A stretch of 64,000 nt of DNA. It comes from Planctomycetota bacterium. GTDB taxonomy: Bacteria; Planctomycetota; B15-G4. Shown here in pieces: positions 15,745-23,909 of the stretch. How positions within the stretch are numbered: position 1 is the first letter of the stretch; each line of letters begins with the position of its first letter. Location: positions 7,554 to 71,553 of the forward strand of contig QNBX01000003.1 of assembly GCA_003644265.1 (NCBI GenBank). Reading direction: 5' to 3'. The translations under genes and the position numbers were made by a program. The notes below the pieces were generated by a model. It saw only the letters and a list, made by a program, of their open reading frames with translations. It ran no database searches and was not told the origin of the DNA.

Positions 15745-16452
15745 ATGCTGACGTCGGCGCTGTCGCCACATCCCCGCCCGCCGCCGGAGGCCTTGGTGGA
15801 GTCCCTGCTCGACGCCGGAACCCTCGTGCGCTGGCTGCACCTCGTGTCAGCCGCCGCCTTCGTGGGCCTCGCCGCTGCGCTGGACTGGGTCCTGGGGCCG
15901 GCGCTGCTAGGCCCCCGCGGCCGCGGGTTGCTGGGCCGCGTGGGCCCCATGCTCATGCTGGCCCTGCGTTGGACGGGCGCCACGGCCTGGGTCACCGGCA
16001 TGGTCTACGGCCTGGGCTGGCTGGCCCGGCAGGACCCGGCGGGCCCGCTGAGCTGGCTCAGCAGCAATCAGCGTGGACAGTGGATCGCCCTGGCCGCAGG
16101 GCTGGCCAGCGTGGCGGTGTTCCTGAGCTGGTTCCTGGTGAGCCCGTGTTGGGAGCAGCTCGCCGCCGCGTCCGCTGCCGACGCACAGGGGGCGAGCCAG
16201 CGCGCGGGCCCAGATCCCCGTCGCTGGAGGCAGGGAGCGGCTCTCGGCGCGCGGCTCACCAGCGCGCTCAGCCTTCCGTTGCTGTTTGCCATGGGCGCCG
16301 CGCGCCACCTGGGCGAAACCGGCGCCGACCCGCCGGCCTCATTCGGTCCCGCGGCGACCCTGGTGGTCGTTGGGGGGCTGGCGGCCGGCTTGGTGCTCGG
16401 CTCAGCGGCCAACGCGCTGGCGCGCCGGAGCCTGGACGCCGGGCCGGGCTGA
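15745..16452 (+). CDS. Integral membrane protein, function unknown (CopD/urate-oxidase-N-like helix pattern)
   Basis: ATG 15745 is the first start before the hydrophobic part; the 235-aa product has about four to five transmembrane helices. The first, LVRWLHLVSAAAFVGLAAALDWVLGP, resembles the RWLH helix of heme-binding or CopD/PuuD-type membrane proteins, with a His at the helix start. Others are MLALRWTGATAWVTGMVYGL, WIALAAGLASVAVFLSWFLV, SLPLLFAMGAARHLG and a last one near residue 215. The family match is weak and I assign no function. The gap to the divergent crotonase gene is 133 bases. Confidence 0.65.
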   Translation: MLTSALSPHPRPPPEALVESLLDAGTLVRWLHLVSAAAFVGLAAALDWVLGPALLGPRGRGLLGRVGPMLMLALRWTGATAWVTGMVYGLGWLARQDPAGPLSWLSSNQRGQWIALAAGLASVAVFLSWFLVSPCWEQLAAASAADAQGASQRAGPDPRRWRQGAALGARLTSALSLPLLFAMGAARHLGETGADPPASFGPAATLVVVGGLAAGLVLGSAANALARRSLDAGPG

Positions 16453-16554
16453 CGCGGGGGCGTAGCAACGAACGCTGCGTTCGCCGGGCACCCTCGCAAG
16501 TCGGGCCGCCGGGCTCGCGGGCCCGGAGCGCACGAGCGTCGCGACGGGTGAGCC

Positions 16555-17397
16555 TCAGAGCGTCAGCGTGACGTCGCCGGTGTCCGTCTGCTCGCCCACG
16601 CTGACGTCCACGCTGAGCGCTCGCGTCCCGAGTCGCTCGTGCCAGACGCCGAGCTCGTAGCTCCCCGGCGGCAGGCCCTCGAGGGACCAGCGCCCCTCCT
16701 CATCGGTGACGCAGAAGAAGGGGTGCTCCACGACCCCGATCCAGCCCTTCATCCAGGCGTGGATGTCGCACGCCAGCTCGATCATGACCTCCTCGCGCTT
16801 GAACTGCAGCTCGCGCTGGAGCACCTCGCCGGGCATGGCCAGGTTTCGGGCGCGGTTGCGTTTGGGCTTGGTGTGCACGTTGTGCAGCACGCCGTCGCTG
16901 TTGAGCACGCGCAGGGTCTGGCCGGTGACCACACCCACCACACGCGGGCGGTACATGCAGCCGCGTTGGTCCAGCTCCACCACGCCTTTGGGCTCAGGCA
17001 GCTCCCAGCCGTCAAGCCCGCTCCGGACCCACACGAAGGCCCCGGCCAGCGCGCCGTCGCGCACGCGCAGCGACTCGTCAACGTAGCCGCCGGCCTCGCT
17101 CGCGGCGCCCACGCAATAGCTGTCACCGGTGATGAGCAGGGGCTCGGGCGCGGGGGCCGGACTGCCCAGCACGACACGCCCACGCAGCCCGCCGGTGTGC
17201 TCCGGGTCGATGGGCTTGTCCGGGTCAGGGACGACCGCGGACATGCCGCCGCGGCCACTGGCCGCCCCTGCCTCGCCGGGCTGTGCCGCGGGCGCCATCG
17301 ATCCCGCCTGCTCGCCTCCGCAGCTCGCACACCACAGCGCGCACAGCAAGGCCCATGCGACGCCGGCGCCGCGCGCCGATGCTATCGTGCTCGCCAT
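16555..17397 (-). CDS. Cupredoxin-like lipoprotein with carboxypeptidase-regulatory C-terminus
   Basis: ATG 17397 starts a lipoprotein signal (ARGAGVAWALLCALWCASC, lipidated Cys26). A Pro/Gly/Ala-rich linker leads to a domain with H172, H175 (VLHNVHTKP), C210, H213 and M216 (ACDIHAWMKGW), which is the ligand set of a type 1 copper site. Residues about 228-280 (VTDEEGRWSLEGLPPGSYELGVWHE) are a carboxypeptidase-regulatory-like beta sandwich. The role could be periplasmic electron transfer or copper binding; this is inferred from the residues. Its start codon overlaps that of the divergent AhpD-like gene in the palindrome CATG (17395-17398). Confidence 0.8.
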   Translation of the reverse strand: MASTIASARGAGVAWALLCALWCASCGGEQAGSMAPAAQPGEAGAASGRGGMSAVVPDPDKPIDPEHTGGLRGRVVLGSPAPAPEPLLITGDSYCVGAASEAGGYVDESLRVRDGALAGAFVWVRSGLDGWELPEPKGVVELDQRGCMYRPRVVGVVTGQTLRVLNSDGVLHNVHTKPKRNRARNLAMPGEVLQRELQFKREEVMIELACDIHAWMKGWIGVVEHPFFCVTDEEGRWSLEGLPPGSYELGVWHERLGTRALSVDVSVGEQTDTGDVTLTL

Positions 17398-17989
17398 GGC
17401 CTTCATCGACACGACTCCTCCCGCCCAGGCCGAGGGCCGGCTCAAATCGATCTACGATCAGGCCGTCACCCGCGCAGGCCGAGTCTACAAGATCGTCGAG
17501 ATCCAGGGCGCCAACCCGCCTGTGCTGGCCGCGTCCATGGGGCTCTACCGGGCGGTCATGCTCGGCGACTCGCCGCTCACGCGCATCGAGCGCGAGGCCA
17601 TCGCCGTCGTGGTGAGTCGCGCCAACGACTGCTACTACTGAGTTGCCGCGCACCAGGAGGACCTCCGTGCCGAGGTCCACAAACAGCTCAGCAGTGATGA
17701 CCTGCTCGCCGACGACGGCCAGCGCCGCCGGCGCGCCGACGCCTTCGCGACCGACATGGCCTCCCAGGGCAGCGACGCGGCGCCCGACGAGCGCCTGCGC
17801 GCGCTGCTGCGCTACGCCGAGCGCCTGGCCCTCTCCCCGGGTGACGTGAGCGCCGACCACGTGCAGCAGCTGCGCGAGGTGGGCTACGACGACCGGGCCA
17901 TCCACGACGCGGCCCAGACGGTGGCGTACTTCAGCTACATCAACCGCGTGGCGGACGGCCTGGGCGTCGATCCAGAACCCGGCGCCTGA
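17396..17989 (+). CDS. AhpD-like / peroxidase-related enzyme, probable selenoprotein (CxxU, in-frame TGA at 17639)
   Basis: Read through one in-frame TGA, the frame gives a 197-aa protein of the carboxymuconolactone decarboxylase/AhpD superfamily (peroxidase-related branch). The family's redox motif NxCxYCxxAH appears here as NDCYY-TGA-VAAH: C79 is kept and the second Cys codon is TGA (residue 82). Homology continues without shift after it (VAAHQEDLRAEV, ALLRYAERLAL, FSYINRVADGLGV), and a hairpin with GG opening its apical loop starts nine bases after the TGA. A stop codon exactly at a redox Cys position is the classic mark of selenocysteine. If TGA is a stop, the gene is a pseudogene with two fragments (17396-17641 and the rest). 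ATG 17396 shares CATG with the divergent lipoprotein gene. AhpD-type enzymes reduce peroxides or disulfide partners. Confidence 0.82.
17650..17670 (+). promoter_or_regulatory. Candidate bacterial SECIS element
   Basis: GCAC (17650-17653) pairs with GTGC (17667-17670), a CA bulge follows, GGA (17656-17658) pairs with TCC (17664-17666), and the loop is GGACC (17659-17663). The loop begins 17 bases after the TGA and has G at its first two positions, matching the described requirements for SelB recognition. The stem is short, and it is all within coding sequence, as in bacterial selenoprotein mRNAs. Confidence 0.6.
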
Positions 17990-18057
17990 GCGGCGGCCGC
18001 TGCGAGCGTTGGCGCCGCAGCAGCTCCGGGCGCAGCGACGCCACCGCCCCAGCGCGC

Positions 18058-18666
18058 CTACGGCGGCGGCCCCGAGTGCATGCGCGGCGCGAAGGGCAGG
18101 CCCGCGATGAGCCGCCCCTCCAGCGCCGCCAGCTCGTCCCAGCGTGCGGCCACGCAGCGCTCGTCGGTGGACTCGCGGGCCAGTTGCAGGAAGAGGGAGC
18201 CGTGACGGGCCTCGGCTTCGCACAGCGAGCGATAGAGCGGGGCCAGCGACGCCAGGGCCTCGCAGTCGGCCAGGGCCGCCATGCGCTCGTGGCTGCGCAG
18301 CTCGATCAGCGCGGACACCAGCAGCGAGTCCAGGAACACGACGTCCGGCGGCCCCCCCCTGCGCGCGGCCGAGAGCAACCCGCGGGCGTAGGGGCTGGGC
18401 AGGTCCTCGCCCAGGCCGGCGCCGCGGGCGTCCAGCTCGCGCAGCACGCGCTGCAGGTGCTCGGTCTCCTCGCGCACCAACGGCATCAGGCGCAGGGCCA
18501 GACCCGGCCGGTCCGAGCTGCGCTTGATCAGGGTCATGGCCGACGCGGCGGCCTTCAGCTCACAGTGGGCGTGGTCGGAGAGCAGGGCCAGGGGCTGGCG
18601 GGCCACCGCGTCCGCCCAGCCCGGCGGCGTGGCCCAGTCCAGTTCATACGAGACGGCGCACGTCAC
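18058..18666 (-). CDS. miaE: tRNA-(ms2io6A)-hydroxylase-like diiron protein (MiaE family)
   Basis: The 202-aa protein begins at GTG 18666, overlapping the Rieske stop as GTGA. The signature PLALLSDHAHCELKAAASAM, then LVREETEHLQRVLREL and LRSHERMAAL and EARHGSLFLQLA, supply the Glu and ExxH ligands of a ferritin-like diiron centre as in MiaE. MiaE hydroxylates the isopentenyl group of the modified adenosine at tRNA position 37 using O2 and electrons. The adjacent Rieske ferredoxin is a plausible electron donor. A run of eight C (18352-18359) lies in the gene. Confidence 0.88.
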   Translation of the reverse strand: MTCAVSYELDWATPPGWADAVARQPLALLSDHAHCELKAAASAMTLIKRSSDRPGLALRLMPLVREETEHLQRVLRELDARGAGLGEDLPSPYARGLLSAARRGGPPDVVFLDSLLVSALIELRSHERMAALADCEALASLAPLYRSLCEAEARHGSLFLQLARESTDERCVAARWDELAALEGRLIAGLPFAPRMHSGPPP

Positions 18667-18971
18667 GGCAGCATCAGCTCTAGCTGGCCATCGCGCTCGC
18701 GCACCTCGAACAGTTCGATGGCGTAGTCGGGCACCATGGTGCAGGCGCCGTTGCGCAAATCGAAGTGCCACAGGTGCTGCGGACAGTCCACGCCCCCATC
18801 GGCCAGCACGCCCTCGGTCAGGTCGGCGTGCACGTGGGGGCAGCGCGCGTCGAAGCCCACCAGCCGGCCCTCCAGGCGACACACGCCGTACAGGCGGCCG
18901 TCCAGCTCGAGCCTCAGCATGGCGCCCTCGACCAGCTCGTGGGCGGCGCCGACCGGGACCGCAGGTGTCAT
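18663..18971 (-). CDS. Rieske [2Fe-2S] ferredoxin-like protein
   Basis: This 102-aa soluble domain carries both halves of the Rieske cluster site, RCPHVHADL and DCPQHLWHFDLRNG (CxH and CxxH), and resembles NirD or dioxygenase ferredoxins. ATG 18971 overlaps the upstream sulfatase stop (ATGA) and its own stop overlaps the miaE start (GTGA), so three proteins are translationally coupled. The tight link to miaE suggests it passes electrons to the diiron hydroxylase; that is inference from the order. Confidence 0.92.
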   Translation of the reverse strand: MTPAVPVGAAHELVEGAMLRLELDGRLYGVCRLEGRLVGFDARCPHVHADLTEGVLADGGVDCPQHLWHFDLRNGACTMVPDYAIELFEVRERDGQLELMLP

Positions 18972-20998
18972 CGCTCGTCTCCGTCGGCGCCGATGTAGCC
19001 GTTGGCGCGCAGGGCCGCCTCGTTGTCCGTGAGCGGCTGCACGTCACCGGGGCGCGCTGCCGCAGAGCTCACGTACCAATCCAGGGCCGCGGCCTCCAGC
19101 GCACGATAGGCAGCGTGCTGCGCCGCGTCCATGTCGCCCGGCAGCAGCGACTCCTGCTCGCCCTGCGGCCGGGTGAGATCGTAGCGCAGCACCGACAGCG
19201 GCGCGGGCCGCTCCTGCCCGGGGCCGTCGCCGCCCAGCTCGAGCACGACCTTGCGGCGCTGCGGATCCTGCGCCGACACCAGGATGCGTTGCGGACCGAA
19301 GAGGTGCGTGCGCGTGAGCGAGAACACCGGCCGACCCTGCTCTGAGCGCGGCAGCAGCGCCCGCGCGCCGCCCGCCACCGGCGGCGCGCCTCCCAGGCGC
19401 AAGAGCGTGTTGGCGAGTGACGCGGACGTCACCGGCTGCGTCACCTCCCCCACTGGAACCCCAGGCCCCACCAGCACCAGCGGCACATGCAGCATGGGCT
19501 CGTTGAGCGCGTAGCCGTGACCGAGGTGGCCCAGCTCGAACAGCTCCTCGCCGTGGTCAGCGGTGATCACAACCAGCGTGCGGTCGTCGAGCCCGCGCAG
19601 CTCCAGGGCCTCGCGCAGGCGCTGCAGCTGGCCGTCGAGGTAGGCCACCTCGCCGTCATAGAGGTCGATCACATGGGCCTGCTCGGCGGGCGTGAGTGGC
19701 GGCTCGTCCTGGCTGTGCAGGCGCTGCGGCAGGTGCCCCGAGAGGTCGCGCGCGGGCACCGGCCCCCGGGCGAAGCGCAGGCGCGCGTCGCCCGGCGCGC
19801 CGTAGGGTGCGTGCGGGTCCATCAGATGCAGGTAGGCAAACCAGCGCGCGTCCGCGAGCTGTCCATCGACCCAGCCCAGCAGCTGATCCAGCATCTCGGA
19901 GGCGTCGGCGCCGCCGGGCTCCGTGGGTCCGTCCCGGTTGACCCAGGTCGAGAAGCCCTGATCGAAGTTGTTGGCCCGTGCCAGCAGCGGGTTGGCCACG
20001 AACGCGCCGCCCACCAGGCCCTGGGCGGTCAGGCCCTCGGCCCAGGTGTCGAGCGCATCCATGAGGTAGCTGCGCGCGTCACCCAGTACGCCGTGGGTGT
20101 TGGGCGGCAGCCCCGTGAAGAGCGAGGCCGTGGCAGGCAGGGTCCACGACGAGGGCGAGATGGCGCGGGTGAAGCGCAGTCCCTCTGCAGCCCAGGCGTC
20201 CAGCTGCGGCGAGGTGGGCCGCGGGTTGCCCCAGGCCGACAGGCGCCCGGCGGCCAGCGTGTCCACGCAGACCACCAACAGGTGCGGACGGGCGGACGAG
20301 GCGCGCTGCCGCGGGACCGCGCGCTGTTGCCGCAGGCTCAGGTGCCACCACACCGGCTCGGCCTGAGGCTCCCCCGGCGCAGGCCCCGTCGCGCCCGCGC
20401 GCGTGGTCTCCAGGCGCAGCGTCAGCGCGCGCCCCTGCTCCGCCGAGAGATCAACCTCGAGCGTGCGCATGAGCCGGTCGAAGGGATGCTCGCGGTCCAT
20501 CTCGCGCACGTACGCGCTGGACAGGGCGGCCCGCTCCTCACCGTCCACCAGCACCCGGAACGTGACCGGGAACGGATCGGCCCGGGACGGATCCTGACGA
20601 TCGACGGGATACACGAAGGTGCGCGCCAGCAGGCGCGCGCCCGGTCCCAGGATCGGTGTGTCCACCTCGAAGGCGCTCTCGGCCCGGGCGTGCAACACGC
20701 TGGAGGACGCGTCCGACGCCAGCTGCCCGAGGGCCTCCTGCTTGTCGAGCCAGGCCGCGGGGTAGCTGCGCAGCGGCCGCTCGGCGTCCTGCCTGAGCAC
20801 CCGGGCGCGCCCCGCGCTGAAGGCCTGCTCGAGATCGAGCAGCAGCTCATCGGAGATCACGGGTGGAAGTTCGCTGTGCGCGGGCCCTGACCCGGACGCC
20901 GGATCGGGCGCCGGATCGGGGCCGCAGCCCAGCGCGCACAGGACGCAGCCCAGCGAGCACAGCGTCAGGGCGAGCAGCCGGTGGCGAAACGGTCGGAT
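18968..20998 (-). CDS. Sulfatase-like hydrolase, probable lipoprotein with non-canonical start
   Basis: An alkaline-phosphatase-superfamily enzyme. Metal motifs are CVDTLAAGRLSAWGN and ITADHGEELFELGHLGH; the nucleophile region SSWTLPATASLFTG has Thr/Ser, with no formylglycine Cys, so phosphatase or phosphotransferase chemistry is possible. The N-terminal about 200 residues are an extra beta-rich domain. The only ordinary start is GTG 20860, yet the open frame continues upstream into a perfect lipoprotein signal (RPFRHRLLALTLCSLGC, then CALGC) and no ATG, GTG or TTG lies before it. I extended to ATC 20998, which has GGAGAG six bases upstream. Use 20860 if only standard starts are accepted. It heads the sulfatase-Rieske-miaE operon. 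Confidence 0.85.
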   Translation of the reverse strand: MRPFRHRLLALTLCSLGCVLCALGCGPDPAPDPASGSGPAHSELPPVISDELLLDLEQAFSAGRARVLRQDAERPLRSYPAAWLDKQEALGQLASDASSSVLHARAESAFEVDTPILGPGARLLARTFVYPVDRQDPSRADPFPVTFRVLVDGEERAALSSAYVREMDREHPFDRLMRTLEVDLSAEQGRALTLRLETTRAGATGPAPGEPQAEPVWWHLSLRQQRAVPRQRASSARPHLLVVCVDTLAAGRLSAWGNPRPTSPQLDAWAAEGLRFTRAISPSSWTLPATASLFTGLPPNTHGVLGDARSYLMDALDTWAEGLTAQGLVGGAFVANPLLARANNFDQGFSTWVNRDGPTEPGGADASEMLDQLLGWVDGQLADARWFAYLHLMDPHAPYGAPGDARLRFARGPVPARDLSGHLPQRLHSQDEPPLTPAEQAHVIDLYDGEVAYLDGQLQRLREALELRGLDDRTLVVITADHGEELFELGHLGHGYALNEPMLHVPLVLVGPGVPVGEVTQPVTSASLANTLLRLGGAPPVAGGARALLPRSEQGRPVFSLTRTHLFGPQRILVSAQDPQRRKVVLELGGDGPGQERPAPLSVLRYDLTRPQGEQESLLPGDMDAAQHAAYRALEAAALDWYVSSAAARPGDVQPLTDNEAALRANGYIGADGDER

Positions 20999-21180
20999 CG
21001 GGACTCTCCAGCGGTCAGGCGATGGCTGCGCGGCGCCCCCCGGCGAGCCCTGGCGGCGTTCAGACGGAATCGAGCGAGCCCCAGGTTAGCCCCCGCCCTC
21101 GCGCCCTGCCATGGCGGCCCGGTCGCCTGCTCCGGCCGGAGGACTCGGCCGCGACCCGGCTAGCAGGTACACTGCCCGCC

Positions 21181-21786
21181 ATGGTCCACTCCATGCCCAC
21201 CCCCGACGCCCCCGACCCCGCAGCCCTCGCCGACATGGCACGACGTCAGAGCTTCGCCGGCGAACGCCGGGTCTTCGTGTTCGGCGACATCAACAGCCGC
21301 GTGGCCGAGCGGGTCGTGAGGCAGCTGCTCGACTACTCCGCGTCCAACCCGGTCGAGCCCATCGACCTGCTGATCAACAGCACCGGCGGCGACGTGGAGG
21401 CGGCCTGCGCCATCATCAACGCCATGCACGGCGTCCCCTGCCGGGTCAACACGGTCTGCATGGGCTTTGCCCAGAGCGCGGCCTGCATCATCCTCATGGC
21501 CGGAACCGGCGTGCGCACCGCCTTCGAGAACTCCGTGCTGCTGATCCATCGCATGGTCTGGGACGACCCGGGCGAGGTCGAGGATGAGCACGGCAACTAC
21601 CTGCCTCCGCCGGATGAGAAGTACGTGGCCCTCTGCCGCCGGCTGGAGAACACCTACCTGGGGCGCTTCCTGAAGCACGACGCCCTGTGGGCCGAGAAGC
21701 AGATCCCCACGGCGATGGACCTGTCCACCGATGACGCTCTGCGCGCCGGGGTCATCGACGGCGTGATCTTCCTCGACCGCGGGTAG
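21181..21786 (+). CDS. ClpP-like serine protease
   Basis: The 201-aa protein follows the ClpP fold: RRVFVFGDINSRVAERVVRQLL, then INSTGGDVEAACAIINAM, the nucleophile Ser99 in GFAQSAACIILMAG and His123 in LLIHRM. The oxyanion strand and length are normal for the family, but the segment after His (WDDPGEVEDEHGNYLPPP) is acidic and unlike the usual ClpP, so it is probably a paralogue rather than the house-keeping subunit. ATG 21181 was chosen; ATG 21193 is also possible. No Clp ATPase is adjacent, but clpS lies about 4 kb away on the other strand. Confidence 0.87.
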   Translation: MVHSMPTPDAPDPAALADMARRQSFAGERRVFVFGDINSRVAERVVRQLLDYSASNPVEPIDLLINSTGGDVEAACAIINAMHGVPCRVNTVCMGFAQSAACIILMAGTGVRTAFENSVLLIHRMVWDDPGEVEDEHGNYLPPPDEKYVALCRRLENTYLGRFLKHDALWAEKQIPTAMDLSTDDALRAGVIDGVIFLDRG

Positions 21787-21977
21787 TCGGCCGCCGCAGC
21801 TCGCGACTTGGCCTCGCGCCCGCGCGGCCCCGCGGAGCGCCCGTCCCCAGCGAGACTCCAGCCACATCGGCTCGTTTCCGATCATGGGTTAGACTGCTCT
21901 GTTCGAGCTCCCCTCCAGACGCTCTCCCCCCGGGCGCCTCGCTTGAGACCTGACCACCACCCGGAACGCACATCGCC

Positions 21978-23066
21978 ATGATCCGCAAGGCCATCAAGCA
22001 GTTCATGCTGGGCGTGAAGAGCCCCGCCCAGGCCACCCGCATCCTGGCATCCGAAGCCAAGATGCGCGCCGGCATCCGGACCCTGCGCTCGCTCGAGCTG
22101 GCGGTCACCTGGGTCTGCAACCTCGACTGCGACTTCTGCTACGCCGAAGACCTCATGAAGGCGCAGAACAAGCCGCCGCACATGCCGGTGGACGAGGTGG
22201 CGCGCATCACCCGCGAGGCCCACGACCTGGGCCTGATCCACGTCAACGTCACCGGCGGCGAGCCGCTGGTGCGCAAGGACATCTTCGACGTGGTGGACGC
22301 CATCCCCAAGGACGTGGTGGTCTCGCTGGTGACCAACTCCACGCTGCTCACCAAGGAGAAGGTCGACGGCCTCAAGCGGGCCGGGCTGTCCACCATCCAG
22401 ATGTCGTACGGCAGCTACTATCACAAGAGCTTCAAGCGCGACCTGGCGCGCTACTGCGTCGAGCAAGGCATCAGCGTCACGCTCTCGGTGGTCAACATCC
22501 GCAGCGAACGCGAGAACATCGAGCAGGCCTTCAAGATGTCCGAGGAGGACAACTTCTCGGTGCTGTTCAACTACCCGATGATCTACAAGAACGTCGGGCT
22601 CGACAGCGAGTACTACTGGAAGATGCGCTACCACCCGCGCTGCCGCGAGGACAACCTCTTCTGGTCGGGCAAGGACCGCTGCCCCGCGGGCACGCACAAG
22701 CTCTACGTCACCAACGACGGCGACGTCATGACCTGCGACCGCATCCACGCCATCTACGGCAACGTGCACAAGGAGCCCCTCGCGGTCATCCACAAGCGCA
22801 TGTACGAGCAGTTCATCACGCACAAGAGCTTCTGCCTGCTGGAGACCTGCAAGGACCAGTGGCAGGAGAACAACCAGCGCGCCGCTCGCAACTACTCCCT
22901 CGATCTGCTGGGCACCACCGCCGATCCCTTCAACGTGTTCGAGGGCACGCCGCTGATGGACACCACGGTGGTGGGCTCCACCGTGGCGCAGGAGATGCAC
23001 GCCGCGCGCCGCTCCGCCCGCGACCAGGAGACGGCGGCGGACGAGAAGCAGCCCGCCTCGAGCTGA
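21978..23066 (+). CDS. Radical SAM protein with SPASM-like C-terminus
   Basis: The 362-aa protein has the cluster motif CNLDCDFC (C47, C51, C54) and the SAM-binding GGEP (VTGGEPLVRKD). After residue about 230 a second Cys group (CPAGTHKLYVTNDGDVMTC, then LLETCKDQ) looks like a SPASM auxiliary cluster, common in peptide or cofactor-maturing enzymes. No precursor peptide is evident next to it, so the substrate is unknown. ATG 21978 follows a 191-base gap containing a -10-like TAGACT at 21890. The C-terminal 35 residues are low-complexity and charged. Confidence 0.88.
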   Translation: MIRKAIKQFMLGVKSPAQATRILASEAKMRAGIRTLRSLELAVTWVCNLDCDFCYAEDLMKAQNKPPHMPVDEVARITREAHDLGLIHVNVTGGEPLVRKDIFDVVDAIPKDVVVSLVTNSTLLTKEKVDGLKRAGLSTIQMSYGSYYHKSFKRDLARYCVEQGISVTLSVVNIRSERENIEQAFKMSEEDNFSVLFNYPMIYKNVGLDSEYYWKMRYHPRCREDNLFWSGKDRCPAGTHKLYVTNDGDVMTCDRIHAIYGNVHKEPLAVIHKRMYEQFITHKSFCLLETCKDQWQENNQRAARNYSLDLLGTTADPFNVFEGTPLMDTTVVGSTVAQEMHAARRSARDQETAADEKQPASS

Positions 23067-23091
23067 GCGAGCCCCGCGCCCGCGGACGCGC

Positions 23092-23826
23092 TCAGTGTTC
23101 CGCGGGATCGCGCCCCACCCGGCGCAGCTCCCAGAGCAGGTCGTCGATGCGCGTCCGGAAGCGCTCCACGCGCTCGGGGTCGCTGGCCGTGCGCTCCCAC
23201 CAGCGGTGCCAGCTGTCGAGCACCTTCAAGCGGGTAGGCACCATGGCGCGCAGATCCTGGCTGCGCGACTCCGGCAGCACCACCTGCTTGAAGCGCAGCT
23301 GGCGCACGTACCAGTCCGAGGTCAGGGCGGCGGCCAGCTCGACGTCTGACGCCAGGGCCATGTCCAGCCCCACCGTGAGGTCGAGGTAGACGGGCGTCAG
23401 CTCGACGACGTGCACATCGGACAGCTCGCGCTCGATGCTCGCCAGCTGCGCCTCGTCGGGCTGGCCGTAGAAGCGCTCCGCCACCAGCGCCGCCCAGGCG
23501 TCGTAGTCGGCACGAGCCGTCCCGGGCGCGGGCCCGAGCAGCGCATAGGCCACCATCGACTCCGGTCGCAGCGAGGGCGGCGGCAGGCTGCGCCCCGAAG
23601 GCAGCAGCTGAGGGTCGGACGACGAGCCGGCCCCGATCGCCGCGCCGCCGACGGCGTCCACATCAGCAGCGCTGTCGCCCTGCGCCGCCGCGGCGTCTCG
23701 CGCCTCGCTCGCGCTGAGCGCCTCGGCGCCGCGCTCGGAGCCGCCGCGCGCTGCGTCCGCCTGTGCGGACGGCGAAGCACATGCGGGCAGCAGCAAGGCA
23801 ACGAACAACACACCGAGGCGGATCAT
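23092..23826 (-). CDS. Lipoprotein of unknown function
   Basis: ATG 23826 starts MIRLGVLFVALLLPAC, a lipoprotein signal with lipobox LPAC. Residues 18-85 are Ala/Ser/Gly/Asp-rich and unstructured. The C-terminal about 150 residues (SMVAYALLGPAPGT to RVGRDPAEH) are helical, rich in Trp and Arg near the end, and show no family I recognise. It converges on the radical SAM gene and lies downstream of the M16 peptidase gene, separated by about 85 bases. Confidence 0.78.
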   Translation of the reverse strand: MIRLGVLFVALLLPACASPSAQADAARGGSERGAEALSASEARDAAAAQGDSAADVDAVGGAAIGAGSSSDPQLLPSGRSLPPPSLRPESMVAYALLGPAPGTARADYDAWAALVAERFYGQPDEAQLASIERELSDVHVVELTPVYLDLTVGLDMALASDVELAAALTSDWYVRQLRFKQVVLPESRSQDLRAMVPTRLKVLDSWHRWWERTASDPERVERFRTRIDDLLWELRRVGRDPAEH

Positions 23827-23909
23827 GAGGCGCTCCGGAACGCAGAGGGGCGAACGATCCACGAACTTAGCACACGCGCGCGAGTCGGCCCGGCGCGGCG
23901 CGGAGCGGC

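Noticed and set aside
17396..17989. AhpD-like gene as a pseudogene broken by a stop
   Set aside because: The TGA falls exactly at the redox Cys, the rest of the frame is intact and a SECIS-like hairpin follows, which a random nonsense mutation would not produce.
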